Assembly: GCA_031259035.1 (NCBI GenBank)
Contig: JAIRLZ010000301.1
Location: forward strand, 1-8,277
Direction: 5' to 3'
Origin: Treponema sp.
GTDB lineage: Bacteria > Spirochaetota > Spirochaetia > Treponematales > Breznakiellaceae
DNA length: 8,277 nucleotides
The notes below the pieces were generated by a model, which worked only from the letters and a program-made list of their open reading frames with translations, had not been told where the DNA came from and did no database searches. The position numbers and the translations under genes are program-made. Shown here piece by piece: positions 6,597-8,277 of this stretch. Every line of letters starts with the position of its first letter. The first letter of the stretch is position 1.

Positions 6597-7969
6597 TTAA
6601 AAGCTGGGTTTGAGGTTGTATTTGTTAAAATACTTCCACCTGCGGGGGCTGCCGGGCGAAGGGCGAATCGGAACTATGTTTTTCATCATATCCTCCTTGA
6701 GCTGGACAAACAACTCGTTTCGCCGAACCCGGTCTTCCTCCAACAGCGGCCGGATAAACCGCTCTTTGTATAACCTATCGCTCTGTTCTCGTTTATCCGT
6801 GTTTGGCGCCGGGATTGCCTTTCGCGCTTCTTCCGTCGCGCCCGCGACTCCGCTCCGGTTATGGCATCCTGGAACATGGTATAGACCGGCGCTTGCGCCC
6901 GAAGGTTCTGTTACACATAGACACCCGCTTTTCCCGTCACGCTTTCAATTCTCATCTTGTTTTTCAAGGCGCGGCGTTTCTTTTCTATCAGAGCCTGTTT
7001 CAAAACTAACCCGAACCGCAGGGTCGCGGTTTGGAACAGGCTCTATCATCCATCGTTTCCGATACAACCGTTTTATATCAGCGGCCCCACAATCGCTCGG
7101 ATTCGTTATTAACGCGCCCGTTTCCCCATTATCAAACCTCATCTTGAGTGTCCGCTCAGGGGTCGAACATTCCCGCGCAAGTTCCCCGGCCCGCTCCCGG
7201 TTCGTCCGCCTCAGATGTTCCAGCCGTGTTTTGGCATGAACCAGTTCCACTTCCTCGTCCCCGCTCCCCATCCCCGTCGCTTCCGCCTTATAGTCCCCCG
7301 AATGAAGCCGAATCAGACGCTTTATCCCCCCTTTTTCCAGATAATTCATGAATTCCAGTGACGTATAGCTCCGGTCAAAGACAATCAATGTCGGCCGTTC
7401 CCCCGCTATCGCTTTCAGTTCCCCGATATGTTCTTTCGCTTCCTCCAGCCCGCCGCTCCTGAAATGGCGGACTCCAATGTCCAGAAAAAACCGGTTGTAC
7501 ACATCGTACAAGCCGCTGAAGTTCGCCCGCGCCGCCGCCTTCCCGCACTTGTTTTCGCTTTCTCCGTACACCCGCCGGTTCTCTTCGCCGTTCGGCGTTT
7601 CCACCCGGCTCCCGTCTGCCGCCAGCGCCGCCATCCCTTCACTTCTGTCCCCCCATAGAAATGCCGCGGGTATTCCCGGTTCAGCAGCCTGAATACGTCC
7701 GGGTTGAGTTTTTGCCGCTGTCTCAAATAATCTTGTTCGCCCACCGTCGGCTCCCCGTCCCAGGCCGCCTGAAAATACCGCCTTAGTTCCGTCGTAGCGG
7801 TTAATCCGTTTTTCCCCGGCGTACAGCGCAGTACGTCGGCAAGCGGCATGGCCCGTTCCCGTGTCCAACTTCCCTGATCCCCCGGCAGCTGGGCCGCCCC
7901 GTGTATCCATCTCCTCGCTATAAGCTGTCGCGCCAGCTCAAACCGATCTATCCCCTCCCAATGGTTCAT
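6597..7969 (-). pseudogene. IS4-family DDE transposase, inactivated by four lesions
   Basis: Transposase of the IS at 6577-8025. From ATG 7967-7969 the first frame gives MNHWEGIDRFELARQLIARR through LNREYPRHFYG. The frame is then lost at or near a six-base C run on the plus strand (7649-7654) by what equals a one-base deletion. The next frame carries LAADGSR (first catalytic Asp at 7614-7616), TLIVFDRSYTSLEFMNYLEK (second Asp at 7374-7376) and LYRKRWMIE. A 58-bp insertion (a palindrome plus 5-bp duplication, 6991-7048) follows. Without it the frame reads YRKRWMIEKKRRALKNKMR, a perfect Y-2-R-3-E-6-K signature of IS4 transposases, then IESVTGKAGVYV. A TAA at 6911-6913 interrupts this. A one-base loss near GG at 6774-6775 breaks the RINENRAIG/LYKERF join, after which the normal C-terminus runs to TAA at 6597-6599. 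The repaired length is 438 residues, an exact codon multiple, which supports the reconstruction. It cannot be active as read. Confidence 0.9.
6986..7048 (+). repeat. Palindromic element copy B (53 bp) inserted in the transposase, with TATCA target duplication
   Basis: The element spans 6991-7043. Its left arm GAGCCTGTTTCAAA (6991-7004) pairs with 7030-7043 over 14 positions with one G-U wobble. An inner pair, ACCGC (7015-7019) with GCGGT (7026-7030), can form as an alternative. TATCA stands directly on both sides (6986-6990 and 7044-7048). Deleting the element and one TATCA (58 bp) restores the transposase frame and the YREK motif, strong evidence of insertion. The core at 7012-7028 matches copy A (802-818) at 15 of 17 bases. 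It encodes no protein and has no transposase of its own, so any movement would have depended on enzymes supplied elsewhere. Confidence 0.85.
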
Positions 7970-8007
7970 AGCCCCTTGTTGAGAATACCCTGTTTCGGGG
8001 ATTTTGT

Positions 8008-8025
8008 CTTAAGTTTATGATGTTG
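8008..8025 (-). repeat. IS terminal inverted repeat (transposase 5' side)
   Basis: CTTAAGTTTATGATGTTG (plus strand) is the exact reverse complement of 6577-6594. It lies 38 bp upstream of the transposase ATG. Confidence 0.9.
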
Positions 8026-8078
8026 GGCCTTACGGCCCCTCGGGATTGCGTTCGACCGTGGTCGCTACGCTCCCACGG
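8025..8078. other. Two small hairpins next to the IS end
   Basis: GGGCC (8025-8029) pairs with GGCCC (8034-8038) around TTAC. CCGTGG (8056-8061) pairs with CCACGG (8073-8078), enclosing a further GC/GC pair around TAC. Their role is unknown. They separate the IS from the AT-rich edge and could be older intergenic repeats into which the IS went. Confidence 0.4.
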
Positions 8079-8160
8079 CTTACTCCGCCCAAACGTCAGT
8101 TACAGCCGGAACGTTATGCGAAATTGCCACTGCATCTTGTTGGAAATTTATGAAGAAGTA

Positions 8161-8189
8161 TTGACAAAATTGTATAAAAACAATAAATT
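8161..8189 (+). promoter_or_regulatory. Candidate promoter for the gene starting at 8247
   Basis: A consensus TTGACA (8161-8166) is followed after 17 bp by TAAATT (8184-8189), which matches four of six -10 bases. The start would be near 8196, about 50 nt before the ATG. The stretch is very AT-rich, which raises the chance of accidental matches. Confidence 0.45.
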
Positions 8190-8246
8190 TATTCGATAAA
8201 GAATATGCCAATTCATTATTGACTTATTCTGAATATAGGAGGAGAA

Positions 8247-8277
8247 ATGAAAAATATTGTTGAATTATTGATAGGAA
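8247..8277 (+). CDS. Start of an unidentified gene, cut by window edge
   Basis: Only ten codons are visible (MKNIVELLIG). The ATG at 8247-8249 is preceded by AGGAGGAG (8237-8244), a strong ribosome binding site two to four bases away, and a promoter-like sequence lies at 8161-8189. Codons are A/T-rich (AAA, AAT, ATT, TTA), unlike the G/C-ending codons of thrC and ilvB, which suggests a different origin. Ten residues are too few to name a family. Confidence 0.6.
   Translation, partial: MKNIVELLIG

Larger units (their letters stand above)
6577..8025 (-). mobile_element. Decayed IS4-family insertion sequence (1449 bp)
   Basis: The element is bounded by perfect 18-bp inverted repeats (6577-6594 and 8008-8025) and contains a single transposase gene on the minus strand that nearly fills it: the stop lies 2 bp inside one end and the start 38 bp inside the other. 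Undoing the 58-bp insertion and two single-base losses gives an ancestor of about 1393 bp with one 438-codon gene. That size and organisation fit the IS4 family. No convincing direct repeat flanks the element, so its target duplication has been lost, is too short to see, or was never made. It lies 136 bp upstream of ilvB in the same orientation. Confidence 0.85.

Noticed and set aside
8017..8199. 60-codon plus-strand open frame at the IS edge
   Set aside because: It begins inside the IS inverted repeat, lacks a ribosome binding site and covers hairpins and the promoter of the next gene.

Overview
The window is a GC-rich bacterial chromosomal segment. It carries core metabolic genes on the left and centre, a decayed insertion sequence on the right, and a sharply AT-rich edge where a new gene begins. 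The organism cannot be fixed from the sequence. Strong AGGAGG-type ribosome binding sites, sigma70-like promoters and the style of the IS4-family transposase would suit a gut or anaerobic bacterium such as a treponeme-like spirochaete, but that is a low-confidence inference.

Layout: (1) 1-436, minus strand: the N-terminal third of or so of polyphosphate kinase (ppk), cut by the window edge, with a candidate extended -10 promoter just upstream. (2) 437-896: an intergenic region holding a good plus-strand promoter, two neighbouring palindromes and an AGGAGG site. (3) 897-4610, plus strand: a two-gene operon of a YbhJ-type aconitase-family hydratase (TTG start) and threonine synthase (thrC). (4) 4671-6440, minus strand and convergent with thrC: the catalytic subunit of acetolactate synthase (ilvB). 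A GC-rich hairpin lies between the two stop codons. (5) 6577-8025: a complete but dead IS4-family element with perfect 18-bp terminal inverted repeats. Its transposase carries two single-base frameshifts, one in-frame stop and one 58-bp insertion. (6) 8026-8277: small hairpins, then a stretch that is 22% G+C by hand count, with promoter-like elements and the first ten codons of an unidentified gene.

ThrC and IlvB both serve the aspartate-derived and branched-chain amino acid pathways (threonine is the precursor of the 2-oxobutyrate that acetolactate synthase can use). They are convergent, so they are not co-transcribed.

The most notable observation is a family of small palindromic elements of 35 to 54 bp. 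One copy sits inside the IS transposase between 5-bp direct repeats (TATCA), exactly at the catalytic YREK motif. Removing it with one TATCA restores the motif and the reading frame. A second copy with a near-identical 17-nt core lies at the predicted transcription start of the ybhJ-thrC operon between TTTA direct repeats. A third, shorter relative with compensatory stem changes lies next to it, just before the ribosome binding site. This looks like a mobile or once-mobile miniature hairpin element that has entered the 5' UTR of a metabolic operon.
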